From Bretschneidera sinensis (Eukaryota > Streptophyta > Magnoliopsida > Brassicales > Akaniaceae): a stretch of DNA of 64,000 nt. The stretch covers positions 59,936,584-60,000,583 of the forward strand of contig CM043705.1 in NCBI GenBank assembly GCA_023935145.1. The letters are read 5' to 3'. A program made the position numbers and the translations under genes. Shown piece by piece: positions 1 to 11,974 of the stretch. Position 1 is the stretch's first letter. Each line of letters opens with the position of its first letter. The notes beneath the pieces were generated by a model. It saw only the letters and a list, made by a program, of their open reading frames with translations, searched no databases and was not told the origin of the DNA.

Positions 1-33
1 TTTCTTGTGGAAAACTTTGATTTGAAAATAAAT

Positions 34-2506
34 CTAGTTCTGAACTAGAGTTGCGTATAGGAGTTCATTCCAGGTATCGGGAAGTCCATGGAGACACCAA
101 TGGCTGCAGTCTGTTCCAAGGGATTCTCCATGACCGTAGGAAGAGGGGTGGCCATCTTTCCTTAGTTGTGATAAGGTTGTCACAGTAAGCAAATGGACTT
201 TCTTTGGCATTGTACCTATTACTTTTTCTAGAATTGCTTCTGCTTTATGTAAACCTCCTGGATACTTAGACTCAAGTAATGGATGTGTTTCCCCCTTGCA
301 AGTCTTCGCATTTTGATACCCCCAATCTCTTGAACTGTGTTTCAAAAAAAAAAATAAAGGAAGAATAAGAAGATATGTAACAAATACATATGACACTATA
401 GAAATTTACTTGTGATGATCTGGAGAAATACCCTGGAAGAAGATTTTGGTTTTGGTAGTATCCACATTAGAATTTACCCATCTAGCCTATGTATTCAATG
501 CTTTCTCATATGCAACCGTGCGATCCATGTCTTTGTATGTAGATTCCCCATCCTGAATAACATCACGTCTGTAACGTTAATTTTTTTTAGATGAGAAATA
601 TCACAAAAAGGCAAGGTTTTTAATTTTGATTTCAACAAAGATTTCGAGAGTAAAAGAAACACAGAAGAACATATGAAAATTTCGTTTTCAGTTTGAATTT
701 GTCAAAGGGTCAAAAATTCCATCATCAAGAATTAATTCTTTCAATTGTCGAAAATTGACAAAAAAATTCCTTGAAATATTACCTATCCAATCGTGGAAAT
801 TGAAGGAATTTTCGAAATATCACACATATTCTGAATTTTATGGGAAAATCCAGTGATTTTTGGTAAAACGATATGAAATGCTCAAGATGCATGAAAATTT
901 GAAATTTCATCGAGACTATGATCCTTGTATGCAAGGTCAGAGTGAACAAATCAGAAATCATGTGGCGAACCAATGTAATGGAAAAGATCCTCGGATATAT
1001 ATAAGGTTCTATAAAGCTAAAAGTAACTTCAACTAAAATATTTGAAGGATAGACACCTGAGATTACAGTTCAGGGGAATCATCTGTCTTTTTTAATAGAA
1101 TTCAATCTATGAACACAAACATATGAAGTGGGAAAAAGAAATAGGTCTATATATGATTGATTGCACTTGTCAGTTAAAAAAACTTCTCAATATTTAGAGA
1201 CACAAATTAAGTGTTAATGAAAAACTTACGGTGTTTTGGATCCACTGTGAAGCTACCAATGCCATGTATTGAATATCAATGCATCAATTCCCTTCCATAT
1301 TTCTCCACTGTTAATTGAATTAAGTTTTAGAATTCGCCGACCATTCTCCCTAACAACGTCAACTAGCAGCGCATTGCGGGAGAACATTAACGAAACATTG
1401 TAGCTCTACAAAAAGAAAAATGAAATTGAAGTGCGGTATGATATTTTAGTAATCGTAACAATTTAGTAAATGAGTGGTTAGTGGTTTTATTCTCCACTAC
1501 ATGAATTAAGGGTATCATAGATAGATTTTTTTTTATTAAAAATATGGTTTTGAGATTAACTCCATAATATTGACGTGACTCATTCAAATGATGCATTGAA
1601 ATCTAAATATTCTCCCCAATTATTGAAGGGGACCTCTGAATTATTTTGATGACGAACTTTCTTCTTCTTCACACGGCTTCTCTCTTTTTTTAAAAAAAAA
1701 AAAAATATTACACTAACAAGAAAAGTGTAGAGTTCATCACAGAAGTTTAAACGAATACCAAATTTAACCCAAGATAATTTAGACAAAGTAATTCAAAGGA
1801 AAAAGAAAATTCTCCTACCGGGAAGCTAAATGTGGAGAGACCCCTTTTCCTTGTTAAGATATATTTAGCATGTGGTTCTGCTGTATGAAGCAGGCATGTG
1901 AATGACTGCCATTGATTAAGACCCACTTAATCCCCAATAAGCATGATCCGTTTTTCTTTAAATCTCCTCAAGAAATATTTCCCGTTAAATCTGGTTATAT
2001 ATAAAAATTGTCTTATAAATCATGTAATTAATTAGTAAATTAGTAAATGACTTTCGAGAGGAAAATTATGGTTTGAAAATATGTACGTACTTTGGTAACA
2101 TGCATGAATTGGGCTTCCATCTGTACTTAAGATTATCTTTGTCTGGTCAACCATTTTTATGGCAATCAAATTGTTTTTCTATAAAAGGGCAACTTTCTGA
2201 GCTGTAAAAAGGGTAAGAAGACGTAGTATCATTGTGATAATCCCAACTCCCCTCAAAATAATTACAATAATCAATTGTTTCATATCTATATACTTCATAG
2301 CGGTGTTTTGTATTTCAAAGGGTTACTTATATTTCGTACTTACGACAATCATAAACTTTCCAGTAGCCTTTCTTACATGGATAGCTAGGGTCGTCAGGTT
2401 TAAATTTGATCCCGTATTTCTTCCACAATTCTGTGACTTCCTGTTTTCCCCCAAAAAATAGAAAAGCTATAGCATCAGTAACCAATATAGGAAGGCAAGT
2501 ACCCAT
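34..2506 (-). pseudogene. TBL-family pseudogene M1 (PMR5N/PC-esterase)
   Basis: Five-exon TRICHOME BIREFRINGENCE-LIKE copy read on the minus strand. Exons are 2091-2506, 1819-1990, 1230-1405, 410-568 and 34-334, with the same exon sizes as the intact copies. Several nonsense changes kill it: codon 60 is TAA and codon 64 is TGA in exon 1; the catalytic serine codon of the GDS motif (160) is TAA in exon 2; W247 is TAG in exon 3; W282 is TAG in exon 4. Exon 5 stays open and keeps the D-C-S-H-W-C motif. The start reads MGTCLP instead of MGAWLP. Splice sites are mostly kept, so decay is by point mutation. Two of its defects (codon 60/64 and W247) are shared with copy M4. Confidence 0.93.
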
Positions 2507-4557
2507 TTTTAATTGTCATTGTTTAACTATAAGACACAAAAATAATTAAGGAGATGGACTTATTACTACTAATTCATTCATTTCTATACAACTCAAAGCC
2601 ACTTGATTAATTAACTCTTAAATACTGTTGTAGTAGTGGAGTAATGAAGCTACTTGATTTAAAGCGTTATAAAAGATAATAATTATGTAGTCCGTAAATC
2701 GTGTAGAGAAAAAAGAAATGATTACTCATCTTCAGTTTCCGCCAATTTACATACGCTTTTTTACGTTGCACTTAAGGATATATTAATTGGTAACTGATTT
2801 GGTGAGTTTGATCTTAATTTTCTGTGAGTTTGAGATTGTAATTTTTTGCCCATTTAATTGGTAGAAGTTTAACTTTAATTATTATAACAAAAAAAGAATT
2901 TAATGCAAAAAGCCTTGGATTTTCTTCTCTTTCATTTTTTTTTTTATTGTATTCTTGTTTCAGTTTCCATGCTAGCTAGCAATTATGGGTTCTCTGATCC
3001 ATTCATATATTTTTTCGGGTAAATTCATTTTGATTTCAAGTGGTTATTTGGTTTTTCACTTTCTCCACTATGAATGGGGTTCAAAACCAATAAAGAATTA
3101 GGAACATCTCCGATGAATGTCACACATCTCACATATCAGCAAATATCAAATTTCATAGTTTGAAAACAAAATCCAAAAAATGGAAGCTAATGACATTTAA
3201 CGCAAGTATTCCATAAATTATAATATATACAAACTATGTACTCGTGCAAGGCACGTGCCAACACTATAGTACTGCTGTTGTAGTTAATATTTTAAGCTAA
3301 TTTTGTTAACAATGGGAGAAATTAATTTATTTAAAAATTAATGTTATTTGAATTGGATTAGGCAAATAAACATGAAGAACTATTATTTTAAGTGATTTAA
3401 GATTAATATGTACCTGAGTTTTGAATGTATATAAACTACTTTCAAGACAATGATTTTTTTAAATAAAATTTTTTGGTCGCTATTTGAGTTTGAAATTAAG
3501 CAGAGTTATTTTTTTCTTTTTTAATGTTTTTCATATTAAATCAAATAATTACAATATGTGTAATGTAAATGAAATGTTCAGCATCTCATCATTGCCTACG
3601 TGAATGTTGTCATGATATATATATTAATTACATTATAGTTTTCTCAAAAGATAATTATATGGAGTAATATTTATATCTAAAAAAATAACTCTACTTAATT
3701 TCGAGGGGAATTAGATGAATATTTTAATAAGATAAAGGAAAATCTTTTAAAAAAAGCAGAACTCACAGCATCAAATATTCAATAGGGATGACAACGGAGC
3801 GGGTTTGAACCTCTACCGCCATCTTAGCTAACATACATATGGCCGGATTCAGTGCAACCTCTAGGAGGAGTTGGCCAGAAAGGCAAGAGTTCAATGTAAA
3901 ATAAATTGATTGTTTAATTTGTAAAAGATTTGCAATTGTGTAATTAAATTCAAATTGTAATTCTGTGAAGGAAAGAAGATATTGATTTAATGTATTTAAC
4001 TACGTAAAGAGTAGTACTGTCTTATCAACATACAATACTTTTTATTTGGAAGATCATTTGTTTATATAGACTAATAAATTGTGGAGAAGACTGGCATAAT
4101 TTCATAAAATAAAAATAAATCCCGTCAGTCTGAGGAAAAAGAAAACCTTGCTTCTTCAGGTCTTTCTTTATCTCCATTGTGTTAACCTAGTAATTCTTGC
4201 TCAATGGAAGAAGCAACAATCGTGATTATGCAACACAAATTCCTATATGGTATGCTGACAGGACATAGCTGCTTTCAAATCATTATTTTTTTCTTTTAAT
4301 GAGACATACATCACTAAAAAAACAAAATAATTTTGTGGAAGAAGCAATTTCTACTGCACAAATAGCCCCTGCCATCTTTTAATTGTTTTTCTTATTTTTG
4401 GTACACTATTTAGCCACTAACTTGTAGATGTAGGCCGGAATAGGATTTTATATAATTTAGTTAGATTTTGATTAGTTATTCAGTAAGGAACAAGGTAAGA
4501 ATTACAAGTGTGTTTCATGTTATGCTTTCTTGTGGAAAACTTTGATTTGAAAATAAT
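2507..4557. other. Spacer between TBL copies M1 and M2
   Basis: This 2.05-kb AT-rich spacer is the upstream region of M1 and the downstream region of M2. It matches the spacers between all other copies. It contains the promoter-proximal AT-rich segment next to M1, an imperfect hairpin around 3240-3262 (core CGTGC-AAG-GCACG), and a short segment near 3786-3816 with a GGGATGACAACGGAGCGGG-type motif that recurs in every spacer. I see no gene in it. Confidence 0.8.
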
Positions 4558-4940
4558 CTAGTTCTGAACTAGAGTTGCATATAGGAGTTCATTCGAGGTA
4601 TCGGGAAGTCCAAGGAGACACCAATGGCTGCAGTCTGTTCCAAGGGATTCTCCATGACCATAGGACGAGGGGTGACCATCTTTCCTTAGTTGTGATAAGG
4701 TTGTCCCATTAAGCAAATGAACTTTCTTTGGCATTGTACCTATTACTTTTTCTAGAATTGCTTCTGCTTTATGTAAACCTCCTGGATACTTAGACTCAAG
4801 CAATGGATGTGTTTTCCCTTTGCAAGTCTTTGCATTTTGATCCCCCCAATCTCTTGAATTGCAAGAAGATATATAAACAAATACATATGACACTCTTGTT
4901 ATGATCTAGAGAAACACCTTGGAAGAAGATTTTGGTTTTG

Positions 4941-5440
4941 TGATGCAGGAGGATCCAAGTCAGATGATGCTGAGTTGTCAGATAACACGTTGTTGGCACT
5001 GAGATACCTTGAGTTTGCAGATCGGCACAAAAATAACAGGTGGACTACCTAGAACGGTTGACTGCCATTGATTATGTTGTATGCCTTCAAATTTGCATTT
5101 TCCAGTTTTAGGAAACTTTCCATTTGCAATTTCCTTTTGTATTCAAGTCATAATTGGTTGTCGTTGTTTCTGCCTTAATACAATCGCTTAATTTTAGTAA
5201 TTTCCTTAGTTTTCCCTAGGATTATGTTTTCGGGGATTTTTTCCTTTTTTTGCTTTGACCTTATAAATAAGGAGGCCACATACGGAAAAGACAGATTATC
5301 ATTATTATTGGTATTCACATAATTTTAAATTAAACATGAGAGGTGTTTCTCTGTGTTTTTAGGGTTTCTCTTGTGTGTTTTCCATGTGAAATATCTGTCG
5401 AAACTAGCCTATAGAATAATCACTATTCTGCCCGACGTCA
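4941..5440 (+). repeat. 5' LTR of deleted gypsy element
   Basis: The LTR begins TGATGCAGG and ends CGACGTCA, giving the usual TG...CA ends. It contains a TATA box (TTATAAATAA, 5261-5270). It is followed two bases later by the primer binding site. It aligns over its full 500 bp with the repeat at 7271-7770. Confidence 0.9.
5261..5270 (+). promoter_or_regulatory. TATA box of gypsy LTR promoter
   Basis: TTATAAATAA sits within a CCTTATAAATAAGG context, about 170 bp before the LTR end. The same motif occurs in the 3' LTR and in the related LTRs at 57866 and 62645. Position and sequence fit the U3 promoter of an LTR element. Confidence 0.6.
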
Positions 5441-5442
5441 GT

Positions 5443-5454
5443 TGGTATCAGAGC
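5443..5454 (+). promoter_or_regulatory. Primer binding site (tRNA-Met type)
   Basis: TGGTATCAGAGC lies two bases after the 5' LTR. This is the standard plant retrotransposon primer site complementary to the 3' end of initiator methionine tRNA. Confidence 0.85.
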
Positions 5455-5490
5455 TTCAGCATCTTCCTGGGGTGAGATTTCATCAGTTCC

Positions 5491-6460
5491 ATGGCTGGCG
5501 GTCATGGTCGTGGTCATCGCGGGCAGGTTCTGAACAAGGAAGCTCCATGCCGTGATCGTAATGTTCAGGATGCGATGATTGAGGATTTACAGAGGCAAGT
5601 TGCAGAGTTAACCCAGCGTCTAGCGGCGCAGAATTTCGGTGATTGTGAGATGGAAGATCATGATTCCGATTCCAGTTTCGAAAACCCGCATCACAATCCT
5701 GCTTGATTCTGGGAGCACCATGGTCGGGAAGAACGTTATGGAGACCTCAGTTTCAGAGTGGATCTGCCCGAGTTTTCTAGTACGTTACAGGCCAAGGGAT
5801 TCGTCGATTGGTTGAATGAAGTGGAGCGTATTTTCGAGTATAAGGAAGTCCCAGATCATGTCAAAGTGAAACTGGTCGCCATTAAACTCAAAGGCAGAGC
5901 ATCTGCGTGGTGGGATCATTTGAGGCGCTCACGTGACCAGCAGGGCAAGGCCAAGATCACAGATTGGGAGAAGATGAAGAAGAAGATGAAGGGTCACTTC
6001 CTTCCTTTCGGCTACACTCGAACCTTGTTTCAGTGACTTCATTCATTGAGGCAAGGCATGAGATTAGTGGATGATTACACGGAGGAGTTCTATCAATTGA
6101 TAGCCCGGAATGATTTATCCGAGACGGAGGAGCAGATATTGGCACAGTATTTGGGGGGATTACGGCAGCCACTACAGGATGTCCTCAGCCTTCACTCACT
6201 ATGGACCGTTTCGGAAGCATACCAGCGTGCACTTGCGGTGGAAAAACAGTAGAACAGAAGCGATCAAAGCAGTCGGCCAGTTCGCCCTCAGGAATCCCGT
6301 CCTTCCCAGCAGCCACCCCAAGGTAACTCTAACCCAAATATTAGATGTTTCAGATGTGGTGAACATGGGCATAAATCGACTGAGTGTAGGAAGCCTGCTA
6401 GTCATAAGGGAAAAAATCTCCTGATTGAGGACGACAGGGTAGACGAAATTGAGGAGATTG
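5491..6460 (+). pseudogene. Gypsy gag remnant with zinc knuckle
   Basis: Gag opens with an ATG at 5491 shortly after the primer site and reads MAGGHGRGHRG. The frame is interrupted by stops near 5704, 6034 and 6250. The central gag domain is visible (for example KLKGRASAWW near 5890-5920), and a retroviral-type zinc knuckle C-x2-C-x4-H-x4-C lies at about 6344-6385 with all four ligands present. Gag would form the particle coat and bind RNA. The in-frame stops make it inactive. Confidence 0.85.
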
Positions 6461-7172
6461 GAGAGCCTGTGTATGACGATGATGAAGATGGAGATGTGTT
6501 GTATGGAGATGGCCATGAGACTTTGGTCATTCGTAAGAGTCTACTGACCCCCAAGGGTGATTCAGGGGACGGTTGGTTGAGAACCAATATTTTCCACACG
6601 ACCTGCATGGTTGCCGATAAACTCTGCAAGATGATCATTGACAGTGGTAGTTGTGAGAATGTAGTGTCTGAAAAGACTATCCAGAAACTACAGTTAAAGA
6701 TAGATCATCATCCTAAGCCGTATAAATTTTCGTGGCTGAATAAAGGCAGTGAGGTTACAATGGATAGGCGATGCCTAGTGTCGTTTTCGATTGGTAGGAA
6801 ATATTTTGATAATGTTTGGTATGATGTTGTGTCTATGGATGCTTGTCATGTATTGTTAGGCAGACCTTGGTAGTATGATCACAGTGTTATTCATGATGGG
6901 CGAAAAAATAGATATTCCCTTAGGATCAAAGGGAAGAAGATTGTGTTGGCACCTCGTCGGGAAGGAACCACTCCTACCCCGGTAGCCAATAATACTAATC
7001 TGCTTTCGATGTCTAGGTTTTTAGCTGAGATTGAACGTGGAGATGTGGTCCATGCTCTGCTGCCTTGTGGGAATAGTGCAGCAGACATGAATCCAGATTT
7101 ACCAGCAGAGGTGCAGCAGCTGCTAGCAGAGTTTTCTGACCTAATGCCAAAGGATCTTCCTCCTGGGTTGCC
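6461..7172 (+). pseudogene. Gypsy aspartic protease remnant
   Basis: An open stretch from 6469 to 6873 carries the aspartic protease core IIDSGSCENVV near 6630-6662, with the catalytic D-S-G triplet. It stops at 6871 (TAG) and then continues in frame as the protease-RT linker to about 7172. There the sequence jumps to HDVFNVKHLSPYF, which in the full element lies at the end of integrase. The join marks a large internal deletion of the pol gene. Confidence 0.82.
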
Positions 7173-7270
7173 ACATGATGTCTTTAATGTGAAACACCTA
7201 AGTCCTTATTTTTTGGATTCCGATGAAGCTATTGTGAACTCGAGGACGAGTTTTTCTGACTCGAGGCGAC
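7173..7270 (+). pseudogene. Gypsy integrase C-terminal remnant after deletion
   Basis: The sequence encodes VFNVKHLSPYF and the following acidic tail. This matches the C-terminal end of the integrase of the related element near 58320-58430. It directly follows protease-linker sequence, so about 2.4 kb of pol present in the full-length relative is absent here. Confidence 0.75.
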
Positions 7271-7770
7271 TATTGCAGGAGGATCTGAGTCAGATGATGC
7301 TGAGTTGTCAGATAACACATTGTTGGCACTGAGATACCTTGAGTTTGCAGATCAGCGCAAAAATGGCAGGTGGACTACCTAGAACGGTTGACTGCCGTTG
7401 ATTCTGTTTTAGGCCATCAAATTTGTAGTTTCCAGTTTTATGAAACCTTCCATTTGCAATTTCCTTTTGTATTCAAGTCAGAATTGACTGCCGTTGATTC
7501 TGCCTTAATACAATCGCTTAATTTTATTAATTTCCTTAGTTTTCCCCAAGATTATGTTTTCGGAGATTTTTTCCTTTTTTTGCTTTGACCTTATAAATAA
7601 GGAGGCCACATACAGAAAAGACAGATTATCATTATTATTGGTATTTGCATAATTTTACACTAAACATCAAAGGTGTTTCTCTATGTTTTTAGGGTTTCTC
7701 CTGTGTGTTTTCCCTGTGAAATACCTATCGAAACTAGCCTGCAGAATAATCGCTATTCTGCCCAGTGTCA
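7271..7770 (+). repeat. 3' LTR of deleted gypsy element
   Basis: This 500-bp repeat matches 4941-5440. Its first two bases are TA instead of TG, a point change at the LTR end. It ends CAGTGTCA and is followed by the duplicated target TTTTG. Exon 4 of TBL copy M2 resumes right after it. Confidence 0.9.
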
Positions 7771-10700
7771 TTTTGGTAGTATCCACATTAGAATTTACCC
7801 ATCTAGCCCATGTATTCAATGCTTTCTCATATTCAACCATGCGATCCATGTCTTTGTATGTAGATTCCCCATTGTGAATAACATCACATCCGTAAAGTTA
7901 ATTTTTTTTTAGAATAGAAATATCACATAAAAGCAAGGTTTTAATTTTGATTTCAACAAAGATTTCGAGAGTAAAATAAATACAGAAGTACAAATGAAAA
8001 TTTCATTTTCAATTTGAAATCATTTGAAATTGTCAAAGGGTCAAAAATTTACTCATCAAGAATTAATTCGTTCAATTGCGGAATTTTCGAAACATCACAT
8101 ATATTCTGAATTTTCTAGGAAAATCCTGAGATATTTGGTAAAACGATAGGAAATGGTCCAGATGCGTGGAAATTTGAAATTTCATCGAGACTGTGATCCT
8201 TGTATGCAAGGTCAGAGTGAACAAATCAGAAATCATGTGACGAACAAATGTAAACGAAAAGATCGTGGTATATATATAAGGTTCTATAAAACCAAAAGTA
8301 ACTTCAACAAATATTTTTGAAGCATAGACACCTGAGATTACAGTTCAAGGGAATCAATTGTCTTTTTTAATAGAATTCAATCTATGAACACAAACAAATG
8401 AAGTGGGAAAAAGAAATAGGTATATATATGATTGATTGCACTTGTCAGTTAAAAAAATCCTCAATATTTAGAGACACAAATCAAGTGTTAATGAAAAACT
8501 TACAATGTTTTGGATCCACTGTGAAGCCACCAATGCCATGTATTGAAGATCAATGCATCGATTCCCTTTAATATTTCTCCATCGTTAATGGAATTAAGTT
8601 TTAGAATTCGCCGACCTTTCTCCCTAACAACGTCAACTAGCAGCACTTTGCCGGAGAACATTAACGAAACATTGTAGCTCTACAAAAGGAAAAATGAAAT
8701 TGAAGTGGGGTATGATATTTTAGTAATTGTAACGATTTAGTAATTAAGTGGTTAGTGGTTTTATTCTCCACTACATGAATTAAGGGTATAATAGATAGAT
8801 TTTTTTTATTAAAAAAATGGTTTATGAGATTAATTCATCATTGGATGAATGTCACAACATCCATAATATTGACGTGACTCATTCAAATGATGCATTGAAC
8901 TCTAAATATTCTCCCCAATTATTGAAGGGGACCTCTGATTTATTTTGATGACGAACTTTCTTCTTCTACGCACTGCTTCTCTCTTTTTTTTAAAAAAAAT
9001 ATTACACTAACAAGAAAAGTGGTGTTCATCACCAAAGTTTAAACGAATACCAAATTTAACCTAAGATAATTTAGACTAAGTAATTCAAAGGAAAAGAGAA
9101 AATTATTTTACTGGGAAGCTAAATGTGGAGAGACTTGTTTTCCTCGTTAAGATATATTTAGCATGTGGTTCTGCTGTATGAAGCATGCGAGTGACTGCCA
9201 TTGATTAAGACCCACTGAATCCCCAATAAACATGATCTGTTTTCCTTTAAATCTCCTCAAGAAATCTTTCCCGTTAAATCTGTTTATATATATAAATTGT
9301 CATATAAATCATGTAATTAATTATTAAATTAGTAAATGACTTTCGAGTGGAAAATTAAGGTTGGTAAATATGTATGTACTTTGGTAACCTGCATGAATTG
9401 GGCTTCCATCAGTACTTAAGATAATCTTTGTCTGGTCGACCATTTTTATGGCAATCAAATTGTTTTTCTATAAAAGGGCAACTTTCTGAGCAGTAAAAAA
9501 GGAAAGAAGACGTAGTATCATTGTGATAATCCCAACTCCCCTCAAAATAATTACAATAATCAGTCGTTTCATATCTATATACTTCATAGCGGTGTTTCGT
9601 ATTCCAAAGGGTTACTTTTATTTTGCACTTACGACAATCATAATCTGTCCAATAGCCTTTCTTACATGGATAGCATGGGTCGTCAGGTTTAAATTTGATC
9701 CCGTATTTCTTCCTGAATTCTTTGACTTCCAGTTTTCCCCCAAAAATTTGAAAAGCTATAGCACCAGCAACCAATATAGGAAGCCAAGCACCCATTTTTA
9801 ATTGTCAGTGTTTAACTATAAGACACAAAAATAATTAAGGAGATGGACTTATTACTACTAATTCATTCATTTCTATACAACTCAAAGCCACTTGATTAAT
9901 TAACTCTTAAATACTGCTGTAGTAGTGGAGTAATTACACTACTTGATTATAAAAGATAATAATTATGTAGTCCGTAAAACGCGTAGAGAAAAAAGAAATG
10001 ATTACTCATCTTCAATTTCCACCCATTTACATACGCATTTTTACGTTGCACTTAAGGATATATTAATTTGTAACTGAATTGGTGAGCTCGAGCTTAATTT
10101 TCCATGAGTTTGAGATTGTAATTTTTTTTCCATTTAATTGGTAGAAGTTTAACTTTAATTATTATAACAAAAATAGAATTTAATGAAAAAAGCCTTGGAT
10201 TTTCTTCTCTTCATTTTTTTAATTGTATTTTTGTTTCAGTTTCCATGCTAGCTAGCAATTATGGGTTCTCTGATCCATTAATATATATTTTTTTTGGGTA
10301 ATTTCATTTTGATTCCATGTGGTTATTTAGTTTTTCACTTTCTCCACTATGAATGCGGTTTAAAACCAATAAAGAATTAGGAGCATCTCCGATAAATGTC
10401 ATACATCTCACATATCAGCAAATATCAAATTCGGTAGTTTGAAAACAAAATCAAAAAAATGGAAGCTAATGACATTTTGACGCAAGTCTTTCAGAAATTA
10501 TAATATATACAAATTATGTACTCGTGCAATGCACGTGCCAACACTATAGTGTTGTTGTTGTAGTTAATATTTTAAACTAATTTTGTTAACCATGGGAGAA
10601 ATTAATTTATTTAAAAATTAATGTTATTTGAATTTGATTAGGCAAATAAACACGAGGAAAATATTATTTTAAGTGATTTAAGATTAAGTTGTACCTGAAT

Positions 10701-10892
10701 TTTGAATATTTATAAACTTCTTTCAAGACAATGATTTTTTTAAATAAAATTTTTAGGTAGCTATTTGAGTTTGAAATTAAGTAGAGTCATTTTTTTCTTT
10801 TTAATGTTTGTCATATTAAATCAAATAATTACAATATGTGTAAGGTAAATGAAATGTTCAGCATCTCATCATTGCCTACGTGAATGTTGTCA

Positions 10893-10894
<2 letters not shown>

Positions 10895-10940
<46 letters not shown>
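10895..10940. repeat. (AT)23 microsatellite
   Basis: A pure 46-bp AT dinucleotide run. The matching place in the other spacers has only about four to five AT repeats before the TTAATTACATTA sequence, so this is an expansion limited to this spacer. Confidence 0.9.
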
Positions 10941-10945
<5 letters not shown>

Positions 10946-11022
10946 TCTTTTGAGAAGACAGTAATGTGTATATATATATATATATTAATTACATTACTGT
11001 CTTCTCAAAAGATAATTATATA
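10936..11022. repeat. Perfect inverted repeat, 32-bp arms
   Basis: Arms 10936-10967 and 10991-11022 are exact reverse complements, around a 23-bp AT-rich centre. The arm core reads AGAAGACAGTAATGT in one direction and ACATTACTGTCTTCT in the other. Sister spacers hold only the right arm, so the left arm is a local inverted duplication. It could extrude as a cruciform. Confidence 0.88.
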
Positions 11023-11974
11023 GAGCAATATTTATACCCAAAAAATAATTACAACGCTTAGATAGAGTACTAAATTGTGTAGATGAATTCTTTTCTAAAT
11101 AGAATTAAATCTTTTTTCGAGGGGAATTAGATGAATATTTTAGTAAGATAATGGAAAATCTTTTAAAAATAGCAGAACTCACAGCATAAAACATTCAATA
11201 GGGATGACAACGGAACGGGTTTGAACCTCTACCACCATCTTAGTTAACATACATATGGCCGGATTCCGTGCAACCTCTATGAGGAATAGGCACGAAAGCA
11301 AGAGTTCAATGTAAAATATTTTGATTGTTTAATTTGTAAAAGATTTGCAATTGTATAAATAAATTCAAATTGTAATTTCGTGAAGAAAAAAAGATATCGT
11401 TTTAATGTATTTAACTGCGTACATAGTAGTACTGTCTTATCAAGATACAATACTTTTTATTTGGAAGATCACTTGTTTATATAGAATAATAAATTGTGTA
11501 GAAGACTGGCTGAATTTCATAAAATAAAAATAAATCCCGTCAGTCTTAGGAAAAAGAAAACCTTGCTTCTTCAAGTATTTTTTTTCTCTCCATTGTGTTA
11601 ACCTAGTAATTCTTGCTCAATGGAAGAAGCAACAATCGTGATTTTGCAACACAAATTCCTATATGGTATGCTGACAGGACATAGCTGCTTTCAAATTATT
11701 ATTTTTTTCTTTTGATGACACATACGTCACTAAAAAAAACAAAATAATTTTGTGGAAGAAGCAATTTCTACTGCAGAAATAGCCTCTCCCATCTTTTAAT
11801 TCTTTTTCTTATTTTTGGTACTCTATTTAGCCACTCACTAGTACATGTAGTCCGGAATAAGATTTTATATAATTTAGTTAGATTTTGATTAGTTATTCAT
11901 TAAGGAACAAAGTAGGAATTACAAGTGTGTTTCATGTTATGCTTTCTTGTGGAAAACTTTGATTTGAAAATAAT

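Larger units (their letters stand above)
4941..7770 (+). mobile_element. Internally deleted Ty3/gypsy LTR retrotransposon
   Basis: The element has two 500-bp LTRs (4941-5440 and 7271-7770) and is flanked by the 5-bp duplication TTTTG (4936-4940 and 7771-7775). A tRNA-Met type primer site follows the 5' LTR. It keeps gag and protease, then jumps at about 7172 from the end of the protease region straight to the last part of integrase, so reverse transcriptase, RNase H and the integrase core are missing. It belongs to the same family as the full-length element at 57866-63054, which shares gag, protease and LTR similarity. It lies opposite in orientation to TBL copy M2 and interrupts its exon 4. 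It could only have moved with proteins supplied by another element. Confidence 0.92.
4558..9795 (-). pseudogene. TBL-family pseudogene M2, split by a gypsy insertion
   Basis: Minus-strand TBL copy. Exon 1 is 9380-9795, exon 2 9112-9279, exon 3 8504-8679, exon 4 runs 7889-7771 and continues beyond the insertion to about 4895, and exon 5 is 4558-4858. Exon 1 is open until codon 129, where arginine has become TGA. Exon 2 is 168 nt instead of 172 because 4 bp are missing in the CTCACATGCATGC stretch just after the GDS motif, which shifts the frame. The acceptor before exon 4 is GG instead of AG. Small deletions have removed the donor and acceptor of intron 4. A 2.83-kb retroelement sits in exon 4. 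Exon 3 and exon 5 remain open. The gene is clearly dead. Confidence 0.93.
9796..11974. other. Spacer between TBL copies M2 and M3
   Basis: AT-rich spacer homologous to the other TBL spacers, longer because of a local AT-repeat expansion and inverted duplication (10895-11022). It carries the hairpin motif CGTGC-AAT-GCACG near 10523-10535 and the recurring GATGACAACGGAACGGG segment near 11200. I see no gene in it. Confidence 0.8.
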
